From NCBI GenBank assembly GCA_905221605.1, contig CAJNDS010002091.1:336001-400000 (forward strand): 64,000 bases of DNA, in the 5' to 3' direction. Within the stretch, counting starts at the first letter, position 1. The number at the start of each line of letters is the position of its first letter. The notes beneath the pieces were generated by a model that saw only the letters and a list, made by a program, of their open reading frames with translations, had not been told where the DNA came from and ran no database searches. Source of the stretch: Symbiodinium natans. Lineage: Eukaryota; Sar; Dinophyceae; Suessiales; Symbiodiniaceae. This document shows, piece by piece, positions 1 through 9,797 of this stretch. The translations under genes and the position numbers were made by a program.

Positions 1-113
1 TAAGTCTTTTCAGGCTCGGCTTGGGAAAGGTACACGCAGGGATACGCAGGGTGGGGTGTCAAGAGATGGCGAAAGCCGTTGGGGGAAGGGTACAGAAGCC
101 GGATGGCACAAAC

Positions 114-170
114 AGATTACGTGCAGCTCGGCGAAGAGGACGACCATGGCTTTTGGAGAGTCGCCCGAAA
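114..170. other. coding-like island, strand unresolved
   Basis: Short GC-rich island next to a CCCTAAA tract. On the plus strand it reads DYVQLGEEDDHGFWRVAR; on the minus strand an open frame includes AMVVLFAELH followed by GTAATC, a possible donor. The plus reading looks more protein-like, but every other clear island in the window is minus. No family recognised. Confidence 0.3.
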
Positions 171-413
171 CCCTAAACCCTAAACCCTAAACCCTAAACC
201 CTAAACCCTAAACCCCCTCGTCTGAAGCGGAGCCCGAGTGGCGCGGCGGCGGTCGAAGCTCCTCCTTCTTCTCGGCAATCACCTCCTGCTCCTCGGCGTG
301 GCGTAGTCTGATAAGGGTACCCCCCCCCCCCCTCTTTTGCGGGGGGTTTAGGGTTTTCGTTTAGGGTTTAGGGTTTAGGGTTTAGGGTTTAGGGTTTAGG
401 GTTTAGGGTTTAG
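168..413. repeat. interstitial telomeric tracts flanking an exon
   Basis: A CCCTAAA tract (168-212) and a TTTAGGG tract (about 348-413) face each other across the exon island at 210-307. A short poly-C run lies near 318-332. Confidence 0.9.
210..307 (-). CDS. candidate exon, charged helical segment
   Basis: The minus strand reads LRHAEEQEVIAEKKEELR then PPPRHSGSASDEG. An AG acceptor (TTATCAG before ACTACGCC) sits directly upstream. The E/K-rich run suggests a helix or coiled coil. Family not recognised. The downstream end merges into a telomeric tract, so the donor is uncertain. Confidence 0.5.
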
Positions 414-715
414 GGCTGCCTTAAACCCAGGGGTTGTACCTTGACTCCTTAAGGTTTTACCCGGCACGCTTTTAAAAGATCCCTAAGGTCGAAGAAGCGC
501 CATCTTAGGAGAAAATCAAGGGGAACCTTTGGGGGTTGACTTGGGGTAGGAGTCTTAATCACTTGGAACCTATTCTAATACGGGTACCCTTTCTTGGGTT
601 TAGGCTTTAGGCTAGGGTTGCCTTGAACCAAAAAAGGCATAACCCACAGGGTCCATTGGTTTTGGTTAAGGCCTATAAATAATTAGAGTAATTCATTATC
701 ATTAATTAGTTAAAG

Positions 716-837
716 CCGGCTCGTCCCTCTGCGCGCAGTCCTTCCCCTCGGGGTTCAGCAAAGCCATCCTGGTCTGCAGGAAGTGCAAGTCGCGCAGATA
801 GGCGACGTTTCCCGCGATCCAAGAAGGATGGGCGGGG
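716..837 (-). CDS. candidate exon, unknown protein
   Basis: The minus strand reads SPAHPSWIAGNVAYLRDLHF and continues LQTRMALLNPEGK. A CTAG acceptor lies at 838-841. A second open stretch just upstream (GYAEPPSDGDKEANIEALL) stops at that same TAG, so two exons or a frame change are possible. No family recognised. Confidence 0.45.
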
Positions 838-915
838 CTAGAGAAGGGCTTCAATGTTTGCCTCCTTGTCGCCGTCCGACGGTGGCTCCGCATAGCCCCC
901 CAACAACCAGGCCTA

Positions 916-1172
916 AACCCTAAACCCTAAACCCTAGAGCCTAAAGCCTAAAGCCTAAAGCCCTATAAACCCTAAACCCTAAAGACCCCTAAACCCTAAA
1001 CCCTCCTAAACCCTAAACCCTCCTAAACCCTAAAGCCTCCTAAACCCTAAACCCTCCTAAACCCTAAACCCTAAACCCTAAACCCTCCTAAACCCTAAAC
1101 CCTAAACCCTAAACCCTAAACCCTAAACCCTAAACCCTAAACCCTAAACCCTAAACCCTAAACCCTAAACCC
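916..1172. repeat. CCCTAAA tract, 257 bp
   Basis: C-rich telomeric tract. Its left half is interrupted by variant units (AAGCCTA, CCTCCTAAA); the right half is near-perfect 7-mers. Confidence 0.92.
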
Positions 1173-1177
1173 CAACC

Positions 1178-1400
1178 TTCCTCCGTCCAAGGCGGCCTGG
1201 TCGCACATCAAGTTGCGCGCGGCGTAGAGCCTTGCAGTTCCCTTTTCCTCTTGGCTGCGGCTTCCCAGCCTTCCGCAAACTGAGCCACCTGCCCAGCATC
1301 TTGTGTCCGGCCACTGGCAGCCCATGCTCCACGAAGAGCTTCATGAGGTTCGGCTCCTCCCGGTCCAGACCAAGCTCTTGTTTCGGGTATGCCGCCCTTT
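1178..1400 (-). CDS. candidate exon cluster, unknown protein
   Basis: Three protein-like stretches follow one another on the minus strand in different frames: LGLDREEPNLMKLFVEHGLP, then QVAQFAEGWEAAAKRKRELQ, then LYAARNLMCDQAALDGGR. The frame changes could mean tiny introns, indels or pseudogene decay. The first stretch resembles an ankyrin-like helix pair but is too short to assign. Confidence 0.45.
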
Positions 1401-2812
1401 CTTCCGGAGCTGTCCCCTGACCACGCTGTCGCCCCCGCCCCCGCCCCCCGATCGGGCTAAACCCAAAACCAAGCTTATGCGCCCCCTAAACTTCATTGGT
1501 GCTTATTGGGCTCAGGATCTGGGGTTCAGGGTTTAGGGTTTAGGGTGCCAAAATCTCATGTGTGCTGACAGAATATTATATGAAATCGATTTCGGGTAGA
1601 GGATTTTGGACTGACAGGGTTTAGGATACGGCGTTGAAGGGTCTAGAGCTTCAGGCAGCCGAGGGTTTAGGATCAAGGAATGTATAGTATACCCTAGACG
1701 CCAAACCCTGGGGTTCCAAACCCCAAACCCTAAACCCCAAACCCCAAACCCCAAGGCAGCCAGGCCGCTTCCTCTGGGACGTGCCTTGAGGCTACCAGGG
1801 GAGTCCAAAGGCGAGGTTTCCCTAAACGTCCATGTAAGCGTAGGGTTTTGGGTGTGTAGAGCCCAAGGCTACGAGGAACCTTTTTAAAAGGCCCAGGTAT
1901 ATACGAAACAGCTACATGATGCCTTTGGGGTTTCGGGGTTGCCTGGGGCTTCGGGTTTTGAACGGCTTGTCCGGGTCCGGGGTGTTGGGTTCGTGTCTAA
2001 TGGGGTGTGGGCTTCGGGTTTAGTTCTAAGGTTTTGGCTTGAGGTCTGGAATGAATCTGATTGTTTAGGGTTCAGCTTGCTGTGGGGTTTGTCGGGGTTG
2101 TTTCACGGTTATCTTGCGAGACTTTAGCATCTTGCGGCTGTTTCCCTTACACCCTGAAACTCCCAGCCCGATCAAACCGGACTGCAACCGCTTGGCCCTA
2201 AACGACGCACAACCGGACAGCTGAGTGGCTGGATCATGCCTGCGACCGTGTTTGGCATTCCTCGCGCCTGCCTGGGCACACATGTTGCAGCGAACTTGGA
2301 AATTTCTGAGCAGATGCCGAAACATCAAGTTGCTCCTCCTATATAGCAGTGCCTGCAATAGGTACTTGTAGGCGCGGCGATACAGGGTGTATCGCCTTTT
2401 CGTTGGGCGCTGTAGGATCTACAGAGTCGCTTGCTGTATATGGTCGACCTTAAGAACCCCAAACCTGCGTGTTTCTTGATTCTCATTACAAAACCCCGTA
2501 TAGGGTTCTTGGGTAACTCACCTTAAGAACCCGAAACCTACTTGCTTCCAGGCTCTTATTACAGAATCCCGGGTTTTGGGGTAGCCTACGTCCAAAAAAA
2601 ATATGTTCTGGGTTCTTGAGGTACAGGGCTTCGAGGGCTTGTGCGGCTCAGCGGGTTCACGAAACGCAGTAGCGTGGCCCTGGAAGTGAAACCTGCACCA
2701 AGACCCCCAAAGTAAGCCACCTCTGCCATACCTTTACCCTAAACTCTCTCTGTCTCCCTGTCTCTCACACACGCACACATACACGCATACGTCGAAAATA
2801 TATACATATATA

Positions 2813-2923
2813 CATAGATAGATAGACAGATAGATAGATAGATAAATAGACCCGTGTTTGTTTCTTGTGTACATACACATGTAAACATGGGTATCTCTCT
2901 ATACATATATATATATATATATA
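2813..2923. repeat. GATA-type and TA microsatellites
   Basis: A TAGA/GATA run at about 2813-2849, followed by mixed ATAC text and a perfect TA run at about 2904-2922. Confidence 0.9.
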
Positions 2924-3517
2924 GGCTTATGCTACATATTCCCCAGACCTATGTTTCATAGGAGCCATACGGACCACCATTTGAGATGACTGCGAGAGAT
3001 TTAGGCTGAGCGGCTCGAAGTGGATGGAGACTGGAAGGTTGACCTGGCCAACAGGCGACCGCAACCCCCTTGCGCAAAGTGCCCCAAAAAACACCTTACT
3101 TAAAGTGTCCCAAACCCGTTTAAAAAGAGGGGTTAGGCTTTGAGTGTCCCAAACCCTTTTAAAAAGAGGGGTTAGGCTTTGAGGTCATAAGGTTCAGGGC
3201 TTGTAGATCCTAAGGTTTAGGGTCCTAAGCGACCATTAGGGTTTGAGGTCTCAAGGTGTTTAGGGCTTGAGGTTTCAGGTCCTGAGGATTAGGGGCATGA
3301 GGTGGACGGTCCCAAGGTTGAGAGTGTACCTAAACCCTAAGCCTAAACCCTAAACCCTAAACCCTAAACCCTGAACCCTGAACCCTAAACCCTAAACCCT
3401 AAACCCTCAAGCCCTGTCCTGCACCCCAAAATGCTACTCAGAATCCGCGGACTGAGTGCAAAAGACCGAAAACAATTACAAAACTAAACGCCAGCCTTGG
3501 GGACCGAATGAACCCTG

Positions 3518-3567
3518 TTAGGGTTTAGGGTTTAGGGTTTAAACCCTAAACCCTAAACCCTAAACCC
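3518..3567. repeat. head-to-head telomeric junction
   Basis: A TTTAGGG tract runs directly into a CCCTAAA tract through TTTAGGGTTTAAACCCTAAA, a perfect inverted junction. It lies just inside the left terminus of a family W element (GGGGACCGAATGAACCCTG). Confidence 0.9.
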
Positions 3568-3675
3568 CGAGAGTTGTTGCCGGGCGTAGGCCAGCGCGAA
3601 GGAGTCTAGGGCTTGTGGTCTTCCGTCTAAGGTTTAGGTCTTAGGGTTTAGGGTTTAGGGTTTAGGGTAGGGTAG

Positions 3676-3795
3676 TTCCATGGGCCCTTAGTATGGGCCT
3701 TAAAAATGGGACCCCTTATGTACTCCCTAATATACCCCATACAGGTTAAGGGCCCATACATCAGAGCTCTTAAAAGGCGGTAAAGGGCCCATATT
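3676..3795. repeat. palindromic element, family V
   Basis: Imperfect inverted repeat: CATGGGCCCTTAGTATGGGC at the left is answered by GGGCCCATAC and CTTAAAAGG..TAAAGGGCCCAT at the right. A TTTAGGG tract begins right after it. Confidence 0.6.
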
Positions 3796-3845
3796 AAGGT
3801 TTAGGGTTTAGGGTTTAGGGTTTAGGGTCTTGGGTTTAGGGAGTC

Positions 3846-3932
3846 AGTACAGTACACTTGGGCCCCAAAGTCCTATGTAGGAGGCACTTCAAGGCCCAAG
3901 TCTTCCCTGTTTAGGTACATGGACCCTTAGGG
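3846..3932. repeat. palindromic element, family Z
   Basis: ACTTGGGCCCCAAAGTC, GGAGGCACTTCAAGGCCCAAG and GTACATGGACCCTTAGGG are the parts shared with the fuller copies near 51.1 and 60.9 kb. Here the left arm is eroded. Confidence 0.6.
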
Positions 3933-3941
3933 TAAGTTATC

Positions 3942-4053
3942 AACAAACCCTAAACCCTAAACCCTAAACCCTAAACCCTAAACCCTAAACCCTAAACCCT
4001 AAACCCTAAACCCTAAACCCTAAACCTAAACCCTAAACCCTAAACCCTAAACG
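3942..4053. repeat. CCCTAAA tract, about 110 bp
   Basis: Near-perfect 7-mer array with one 6-mer slip, immediately downstream of the family Z element. Confidence 0.93.
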
Positions 4054-4080
4054 AAGAAACCCTAAACCCCAAGCACTCAT

Positions 4081-4155
4081 CTGCAGCTCCCTGCTCTGAG
4101 GCGGCACCTCCTTCAGCATGTCCCGGACGTGCTCGATGCGGAGGGAGCTGACTTC
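4081..4155 (-). CDS. candidate exon, helical segment
   Basis: The minus strand reads SSLRIEHVRDMLKEVPPQSR then ELQ. The charged amphipathic pattern is convincing; no family is recognised. Possible acceptors: GGAAG or GTCAG near 4147-4157. Confidence 0.5.
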
Positions 4156-4589
4156 CGTACCACCTCAAAAAGGGGTGATCGGAGTGGCTTAGGGCTGAGG
4201 AGTTCAGGGTTAAGGGTGCAGGGGTTTCGGCTTTAGGGGTTTAGGGGTTTAGGGTTTAGGGTTTAGGGTTTAGGGGTTACGGGGTTGGGCTTTAGGCTTT
4301 AGGTCAAACGATACGACAAAGGAGGGTGCTCCTAGTGATAGCTGGCGTTCTGAGGAGTGATGAACCAAGGGGGTGAGGGGGGTGTTAGTGTGACAACTTA
4401 GGTCGGAATTCAGTGGGAAGTATCTTGAGGTACCGTTTTTCCGTTGAAGGGGCATGTAGGTGCAACTTACAGGGCTTGATGGCATCCTTGGGGGCAAGGC
4501 CCGGGTGCCCAGCCCTAAACCCTTAACCCCTCAATGCTCCCCAAAGAACCAAAACACAAAGTTCAGGGTTGGGGACGCTTGGCTTATAC

Positions 4590-4741
4590 ACCCACAAAAA
4601 AACTTTGAGCGGTGCACATGCTGCTTAAATCAAGAATTTGCAGGGCAAGAACCAGTAAGATGGGCTCTATTGAGATGCCAAAGCCCTGGAGCCACTGGTG
4701 GCTCCCGGGCCAGGGCGACACATAGCTGGTCAGGGTGTACA
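4590..4741 (-). CDS. candidate exon with hydrophobic segment
   Basis: The minus strand reads YTLTSYVSPWPGSHQWLQGF, then GISIEPILLVLALQILDLSS, ending at TAA after FFVGV. The middle part could be a membrane helix. The plus-strand ORF here is probably its shadow. Confidence 0.45.
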
Positions 4742-4758
4742 CCCTAAACCCTAAACCC

Positions 4759-4911
4759 TACTTGGAGAATCATGGTAATTATCTACGAACCGAATTATGT
4801 CGTACTTGTAGCCCTCTTATAAGCCCCTTACGTACCCTGATGGGGATATAAGTGGTTTATAAAAGTACAGTGAAAATTCGGATAATTAAGTAGGACCGTG
4901 AACCTCCAAGT
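4759..4911. repeat. palindromic element, family Y
   Basis: Left terminus TACTTGGAGAATCATGGTAA; right terminus CCGTGAACCTCCAAGT. The arms pair imperfectly through the element (GTACTTG, AAGTACAG). Confidence 0.75.
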
Positions 4912-5139
4912 CCACTATGTAAACGCTAAACCCCCAGGTGCGGTGGAGCTGCCTGTCCCACATCTAGCTCTTGCCTATTCCAGGCCCGAAAATGTAATCC
5001 CCGAAGTTTAGGGTTGAGGGATTAGGGTTAGGGTTTAGGGCACCGCGGATCCTGTGAGTTCGGAGCACTCGGTTCCATTCAGCAACGACTCGGGAAGAAA
5101 ATCTCACTTCCTCCGGAATCCGTCTCTCTGAGGGTGGTT

Positions 5140-5275
5140 GCATGGTCCCTTAGTATGGGCCCTTAAATAGGGACCCCTTTTGCAGCCCTTACTTGGAAGC
5201 TCTTTTGACTTGTAAGTCTAATTGGTATCCCCTATACCCCTACTTACTAAGTCAAAAGGGCTTCCAAGTAGAATG
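5140..5275. repeat. family V element carrying an inner palindrome
   Basis: A family V left arm (CATGGTCCCTTAGTATGGGC) is interrupted at about 5191-5270 by another inverted repeat whose arms are ACTTGGAAGCTCTTTTGACT and AGTCAAAAGGGCTTCCAAGT. The V right arm is replaced by a CCCTAAA tract. Confidence 0.65.
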
Positions 5276-5337
5276 TGCCCTAAACCCTAAACCCCAAACC
5301 CTAAACCCTAAACCCTAAACCCTAAACCCTAAACCCC

Positions 5338-5530
5338 AAGGGTCCATACTTCAGAACCCTTTAGAGAGGGCCACCCTTCGAGTCTCAGGGCCTACAGAAG
5401 GGGACTTGCCTGAAGGGGGGCATGTCGCTAATCTCCCTTTTGAGTATATTCTTGGGCCCCGCAGCTACTATATGGGAGCCCACTTTAAGGCCCAAGTACA
5501 TACTATACGGGTACATGGACCCTTAGGGAT
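5338..5530. repeat. composite of family V and Z arms
   Basis: It starts AGGGTCCATACTTCAGAACC and ends AAGGCCCAAGTACATACT..GTACATGGACCCTTAGGG, so both ends match family Z while interior pieces resemble family V. Confidence 0.5.
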
Positions 5531-5629
5531 TGACCCCGACAGTAGAGGCCCTTTTTGGGGGTTCCTATAGTAGGGGTTATAGCCTATAGCATTTGGGGGT
5601 ATATTAGGGGTACCCCTGCATACCCCTAT

Positions 5630-5829
5630 TTCGGGAAATGGCCAAGTATGACTCTGCCTGACTCGCCCCTATGGAGGTCTGCAGATGAGGCGCCGATGTT
5701 GGCAACGATCGCGCCCGGCCTGATGCCTAGGTGGTCGGTGGGCACAGAGCCTTCTCGCATTGTGATGGATTTTTCTTCTTCCGACAAACGGCAAACGACA
5801 ATTGGACTGCCAAAGGGACACCCCAACAC
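5630..5829 (-). CDS. candidate exon, unknown protein
   Basis: A 67-codon minus frame including SEEEKSITMREGSVPTDHLG, IRPGAIVANIGASSADLHRG and ESGRVILGHFP. A plus-strand ORF overlaps and is the competing reading. No telomeric repeat lies inside. Family not recognised. Confidence 0.5.
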
Positions 5830-6144
5830 CTACTTGTCCAGATCCCTAGGGGAAGGATAACCTTTAGGATCATATTTCGGGACTGGTGCTGCCCGAATAA
5901 GCTAAAGGCTACCTGCCCTTACTTACCCACTCAACCCTAAACCCCAAACCCTGAACCCTGAACCCTGAACCCTGAACCTCAAACCCTAAGCTAGGGTTGA
6001 GGGTTTACCTGAAGAACACAAACAGCTTACTTGTTGTAGGCGATTACTTAAACACCCCTTATAGGATCTCTTAAGTAACCCCCTAACCCGAAACCCTAAA
6101 CCCGAAACCCTAAACCCTAACCCTACACCCTAAACCCTAAACCC

Positions 6145-6252
6145 TCCAAAGACGTAGGTGTAGGGCTTCGGGCTGACGAGCTTCTCATAGGCTAAGGATT
6201 TTAACTTGAGAGTGGAGAGTGTGAATTCCGGGGCTTCAGACCCGGAGGCTTG
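6145..6252 (-). CDS. candidate exon, unknown protein
   Basis: The minus strand reads ASGSEAPEFTLSTLKLKSLA then YEKLVSPKPYTYVFGG, preceded by a GCAAG acceptor. It is followed by a CCCTAAA tract. No family recognised. Confidence 0.45.
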
Positions 6253-6479
6253 CAGTATAGGGTAGATACACATACAAATAAAGACATGTAAAATAATGGT
6301 AACAATACTAATACTCATGATATTTATCAGAATAAAAAGAAGAGGAATAAGAATATATGGATAATAACAATAATAGTCACAAGTGTAATAGTGAGCATCC
6401 CCGAATTAAGGCCCAAAACAAGGGACCGACCATGTAAGTACCCTAAGACTCAAAAATTCTAAACTCGAACCCCCCAAAC

Positions 6480-6752
6480 CCTAAAACCCTAAAACCCCTA
6501 ACCCTAAATCCCGAAAATTCCAAACTGCTAACCACCCTAAAAAGGGTTTAGTGTTCATATACCCTATACTGTAATACGGATTGCTGTACTATAGGGTATA
6601 TGACCCCAAGTTTGGGACCCTAAAGCCCCAAAGCCCTAAAGCCCTAAAGCCCTAAAACCCTAAAACCCTAAAACCCTAATACCCTAAAACCCTAAAACCC
6701 TAAAGCCCCAAAACCCTAAAACCCTAAAACCCTAAACCCTAAACCCTAAACC
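6480..6752. repeat. variant telomeric tract, AAAACCCT 8-mers, with a family W relic
   Basis: Long run of AAAACCCT and AAAGCCCT units. A palindromic relic (GTTCATATACCCTATACTG.. TATAGGGTATATGACCCC) lies at about 6550-6610. The tract ends at GTTCATTTGGTCCCCAAG (6753-6770), the right end of a family W element. Confidence 0.8.
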
Positions 6753-6765
6753 GTTCATTTGGTCC

Positions 6766-6852
6766 CCAAGGTCTTCACCGCCTGGGCACCGTAGGCGCGC
6801 GCCACGCCCGTGGAGCTGGAGACGTGGACTAAGCCAAGCTCGGAATCCTCAG
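6766..6852 (-). CDS. candidate exon abutting a family W terminus
   Basis: The minus strand reads EDSELGLVHVSSSTGVARAY then GAQAVKTLG. The reading ends exactly where the family W terminus (CTTGGGGACCAAATGAAC) begins, as expected if the W element is the start of the next intron. Family not recognised. Confidence 0.55.
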
Positions 6853-7339
6853 GATGCAGCTTTAGGGGTTTTTGGGGTTTAGGGTTTAGGGTTTCGGGTT
6901 TAGGGTTTGTGGGGCTTAGGGTTTTTAGGGCGTTTAGGGCTTAGAGGGTTTAGGATTTGTAGGGTTCAGGGTGGGATTCTCTTTTTTCTTAGAATTTCTG
7001 CGGGGCTCAGTTTAGGGCTGGTAGGGGGTTGGTAGGGTTCGTCGGGTTTGTAGGGTGTGTAGGGTTTTGTAGGGGTTTGTAGGGTTTGTAGGGTTTTGCA
7101 GGGTTGTAGGCCCTAAACCCTAAGGGTTTTGTAGGGGGGGGGTTTGTAAGGTTTGTAGGGTTTATAGTGTTTAGGGCTTGTGTTTCGGGTTTGCCGGGTT
7201 TAGGGGTTCAGGGTTTGAAATTTAAATGTCCAGAGCGTATAGGGCTGAGGGTCATTCAGGATTCCGGATTTTGGGCTCTGCCTACAAGTTCATCGTGCTT
7301 ACGCGTAGGGATGCTGCCTACAGATCCCTGTGCAACTCT

Positions 7340-7400
7340 AGATGACAAAGCTCTGTGAGAGCTTGAAGTTTAGGACTTCGTCCAACATACCCCAATGCTA
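7340..7400 (-). CDS. candidate terminal exon
   Basis: The minus strand reads GMLDEVLNFKLSQSFVI followed by TAG. Short but protein-like; it could be the last exon of a gene or a chance frame. Confidence 0.35.
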
Positions 7401-7436
7401 CGTAAGTGCAGAATCACCCCCTGTGTCTCTGCGGCA

Positions 7437-7724
7437 AACCCTAAACCCTAAACCCTGAAACCCTGAAACCCTAAACCCTAAGCCGTAAACCCTAAACCCT
7501 GAACCCTGAAACCCTAAACCCTGACCAAGCCCGAACCCAAACCCTGAACCTCAACCACAAACGCTGAAACCCTAAACCCTAAGCCCTGAAACCCTAAACC
7601 CTGAACCCTAGAACCCTGAAACCCTAAACCCTAAACCCTGAAACCCTGAAACCCTAGAACCCTGAAACCCTGAACCCTAGAACCCTGAAACCCTAAACCC
7701 TAAACCCTGAAACCCTGAAACCCT
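7437..7724. repeat. variant telomeric tract, GAAACCCT and GAACCCTA units
   Basis: About 290 bp of mixed 7-mer and 8-mer units. The 8-mer GAAACCCT recurs in local groups, which suggests tandem duplication rather than one telomerase addition. Confidence 0.85.
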
Positions 7725-7838
7725 CTGTCTGGCCTTGGCCACGGTGAAGCCCATCGGTCGCTTCTCAAAGCTGGCGACGATGGGAGGGGGCGAGAAGACT
7801 ATGGCCACCTCCTTCACTCCCTCGGCAACAGGGGGAGC
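7725..7838 (-). CDS. candidate exon, PDZ-like segment
   Basis: The minus strand reads PPVAEGVKEVAIVFSPPPIV then ASFEKRPMGFTVAKARQ. EKRPMGFTV resembles the carboxylate-binding loop of PDZ domains (R-P-x-G-F-T-V). The upstream exon at 9.7 kb has a similar segment, so the gene may carry repeated PDZ-like modules. PDZ assignment is inference from a short motif. Confidence 0.5.
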
Positions 7839-7858
7839 CTAAGGGACTTAGCCTTTCT

Positions 7859-7912
7859 AGGGTTTAGGGTTTAGGGTTTAGGGTTTAGGGTTTAGGGTTT
7901 AGGGTTTAGGGA
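7859..7912. repeat. TTTAGGG tract
   Basis: Seven near-perfect G-rich units directly upstream (on the minus strand) of the 7725-7838 exon, in the opposite orientation to the tract on its other side. Confidence 0.9.
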
Positions 7913-8136
7913 AAGCCCGGCAACTCATCTAATAACCCTAAACCCTAAACCCTCCACCATCGGGCTTTAGGGCCTGGCCGTTTGGGCAGTTTTGGGCTTT
8001 GCATTAAGGGCTTTAGGGTTTCAGGGCTTAGGTTTGCCAGCAAATTGCGGGCCTATGAACTCTCAACCCTGAGATTAAGTGTAGGGTTCAGGGTTCAGGC
8101 TTTGGGGTGTGGGGTTTAGGGCTTAGCCCGGCGCAC

Positions 8137-8190
8137 CTGCGAGATCAGATTGGCCATGCGGTCCTGTTGGGCGACTCCGGGCAAGGTTCT
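8137..8190 (-). CDS. candidate exon with telomeric 3' splice site
   Basis: The minus strand reads LPGVAQQDRMANLISQ followed by the donor GTGCGC. Its acceptor is GGGTTTAG, the last unit of the adjacent telomeric tract read on the minus strand, so the repeat itself supplies the AG. Family not recognised. Confidence 0.55.
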
Positions 8191-8493
8191 CTAAACCCGA
8201 AACCCTAAACCCTAAACCCTAAACCCTAAACCCTAAACCCTACTGCCTAAGCCCTGCAGGACCCTGAGCCCTAAACCCTTAAACCCTAAAACCTAGAGCT
8301 GGCTTAACTTAGCAAGTAGAGTGCGGAGATTGCAATGGCTCTACCAAGAACTTGGCTGCTCTTAGCAGGGTAGCTATAAATTTAATTGTTAGCTGCCTTC
8401 TTAAGAAACCCAACAAACCCAAAAAGGCTAAAGATGTAAAGTTACAGTAAAGCACCACAAAGATAAGAAGCGAGGAGGGGGGAAGGCTCCCGT

Positions 8494-8565
8494 TCACTCG
8501 GCGATCTCCGCCCGCGAGCTCTCCTTGTCTGTGTACAGGCTTGCCAGCATCAGCAAGGGTCTCCA
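8494..8565 (-). CDS. candidate exon, possible C-terminus
   Basis: The minus strand reads RPLLMLASLYTDKESSRAEI then AE followed by TGA. GA-GTGAAC could instead be a donor. Protein-like helix; family unknown. Confidence 0.45.
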   Translation of the reverse strand, partial: WRPLLMLASLYTDKESSRAEIAE

Positions 8566-8586
8566 GACAGCAGGCAAAGCTTGCAA

Positions 8587-8668
8587 GACCCTAAACCCTA
8601 AACCCTAAACCCTAAACCCTAAACCCTAAACCCTAAACCCTAAACCCTAAACCCTAAACCCTAAACTT
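8587..8668. repeat. CCCTAAA tract
   Basis: About eleven perfect 7-mer units. Confidence 0.93.
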
Positions 8669-8689
8669 TCTAAACCCTAAACCCTCCAT

Positions 8690-8840
8690 GTTTGACCTCC
8701 AAAGCACCGATGCCAGGCCACGTGCGGACGGCCTCTGACCGACAAAACAGCGTGCCGAAACTCGACACAAAGCGGGCCCTTCAAGAGGTCCCAGGACACA
8801 AGGGCAGAACGAACGATGTTGCATACCAACGATTGAGGGT
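8690..8840 (-). CDS. candidate exon, cysteine-containing segment
   Basis: A minus frame including QHRSFCPCVLGPLEGPALCR and VSARCFVGQRPSARGLASVL. Open across the whole island between two telomeric tracts. Family not recognised. Confidence 0.38.
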
Positions 8841-9363
8841 TCAGGGTCCCTAAACCCCAAACCCTATAAGCCTGGGTTACTCCGGGAGCCTAGCTCCAGG
8901 AAGCCCAAGCCAAGGGTTAGAAAGCGATGTAACCCTACAAACCCACTCGAACCCTGACAAGCCCTAATTTCTAGAACTCTATACGCCACAACACTAAGCC
9001 TGTACCCTAAACTACTATTTGCGCAAGAACCCCCACGTCTTAAAAGGTATTCTTCCTAATAAGGGCATTTTTTTGGGGGGGATTATTCTCTTTCATTGCT
9101 TTGGGGTGCTTAAGCAAACGGTAGCAAGCTCGCCCTCTCGCCCTAAACGCCAATCTCAGCAACCCTTCAGCCCTAAGCCCTTCACCTAGGGTGCGGGTGG
9201 CGACTCTTGAGCGTCCCAAAAATATTTGTTAAACAAAAGAAACCCAGGGGACGGAGGGGGGGACAGAGGGGGGGCAGGGGGGTTCGGGCAACAAAGCTGC
9301 GCGGTGCAAACACTTTTGCTGCCAGGAACACCCTACATCCTAAACCGCCTAAAACTTAGACCT

Positions 9364-9456
9364 TGGGGATGTTTTACGTTATACAAATAGTCCTTAATGG
9401 GGATTCTCATAGCCTAAATTATATAATCCCTATTAAGGACTAGTATAAGGGTCCCA
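9364..9456. repeat. palindromic element, family X
   Basis: Left arm TGGGGATGTTTTACGTTATA..TAGTCCTTAATGGGGATT; right arm AATCCCTATTAAGGACTAGTATAAGG. Flanked by non-telomeric DNA on both sides. Confidence 0.7.
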
Positions 9457-9563
9457 AACCCCTAGAACCCAACACAGGGCACCCTCTTCTACTAAACCCC
9501 AAACCCTAAACCGAACGGAACACCCCTAACAAAAAGCAGAGGGGGCAAACAGGGGTGGATCCT

Positions 9564-9672
9564 TGACCCTAAACCCTAAACCCTAAGCCCTAAGCCCTAT
9601 AAACCCTAAACCCTAAACCCTAAACCCTAAACCCTAAACCCTAAACCCTAAACCCTAAACCCTAAACCCCAA
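9564..9672. repeat. CCCTAAA tract
   Basis: Near-perfect array with a few GCCCTAA variants at its left end. Confidence 0.93.
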
Positions 9673-9686
9673 ACCAAAAGGGGCGG

Positions 9687-9790
9687 ATCCTTGAGGTCCG
9701 TCGTCTTCTGCACCTCGACGCCCCCCACGGAGCGGACGCGCCAGTTGGGGCGGATGCCCAGGGCGAAGCCCTGGCTGTCCTTGCAACAGC
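9687..9790 (-). CDS. candidate exon, PDZ-like segment
   Basis: The minus strand reads KDSQGFALGIRPNWRVRSVG then GVEVQKTTDLKD. GFALGIR..RVRSVGGVEV fits the early beta strands of a PDZ fold. The exon lies upstream of the 7.8 kb PDZ-like exon on the same strand. Both flanks are telomeric tracts. Confidence 0.55.
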
Positions 9791-9797
9791 TTCTGGC

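Larger units (their letters stand above)
1431..4075. other. long non-coding stretch with degenerate telomeric DNA
   Basis: About 2.6 kb with no firm exon: degenerate TTTAGGG/CCCTAAA text, microsatellites, and elements of families W, V and Z, listed separately. One weak minus-strand open stretch (2140-2358, reading RSNLMFRHLLRNFQVRCNMC) may be an exon. Confidence 0.6.

Noticed and set aside
5555-5860. 101-codon plus ORF
   Set aside because: It begins within palindromic element sequence, and the minus frame over the same island looks more like protein and fits the common orientation; kept only as a rival reading.
7437-7724. CRISPR-like array
   Set aside because: Units are 7-8 bp with no spacers; eukaryotic telomeric variant repeats.
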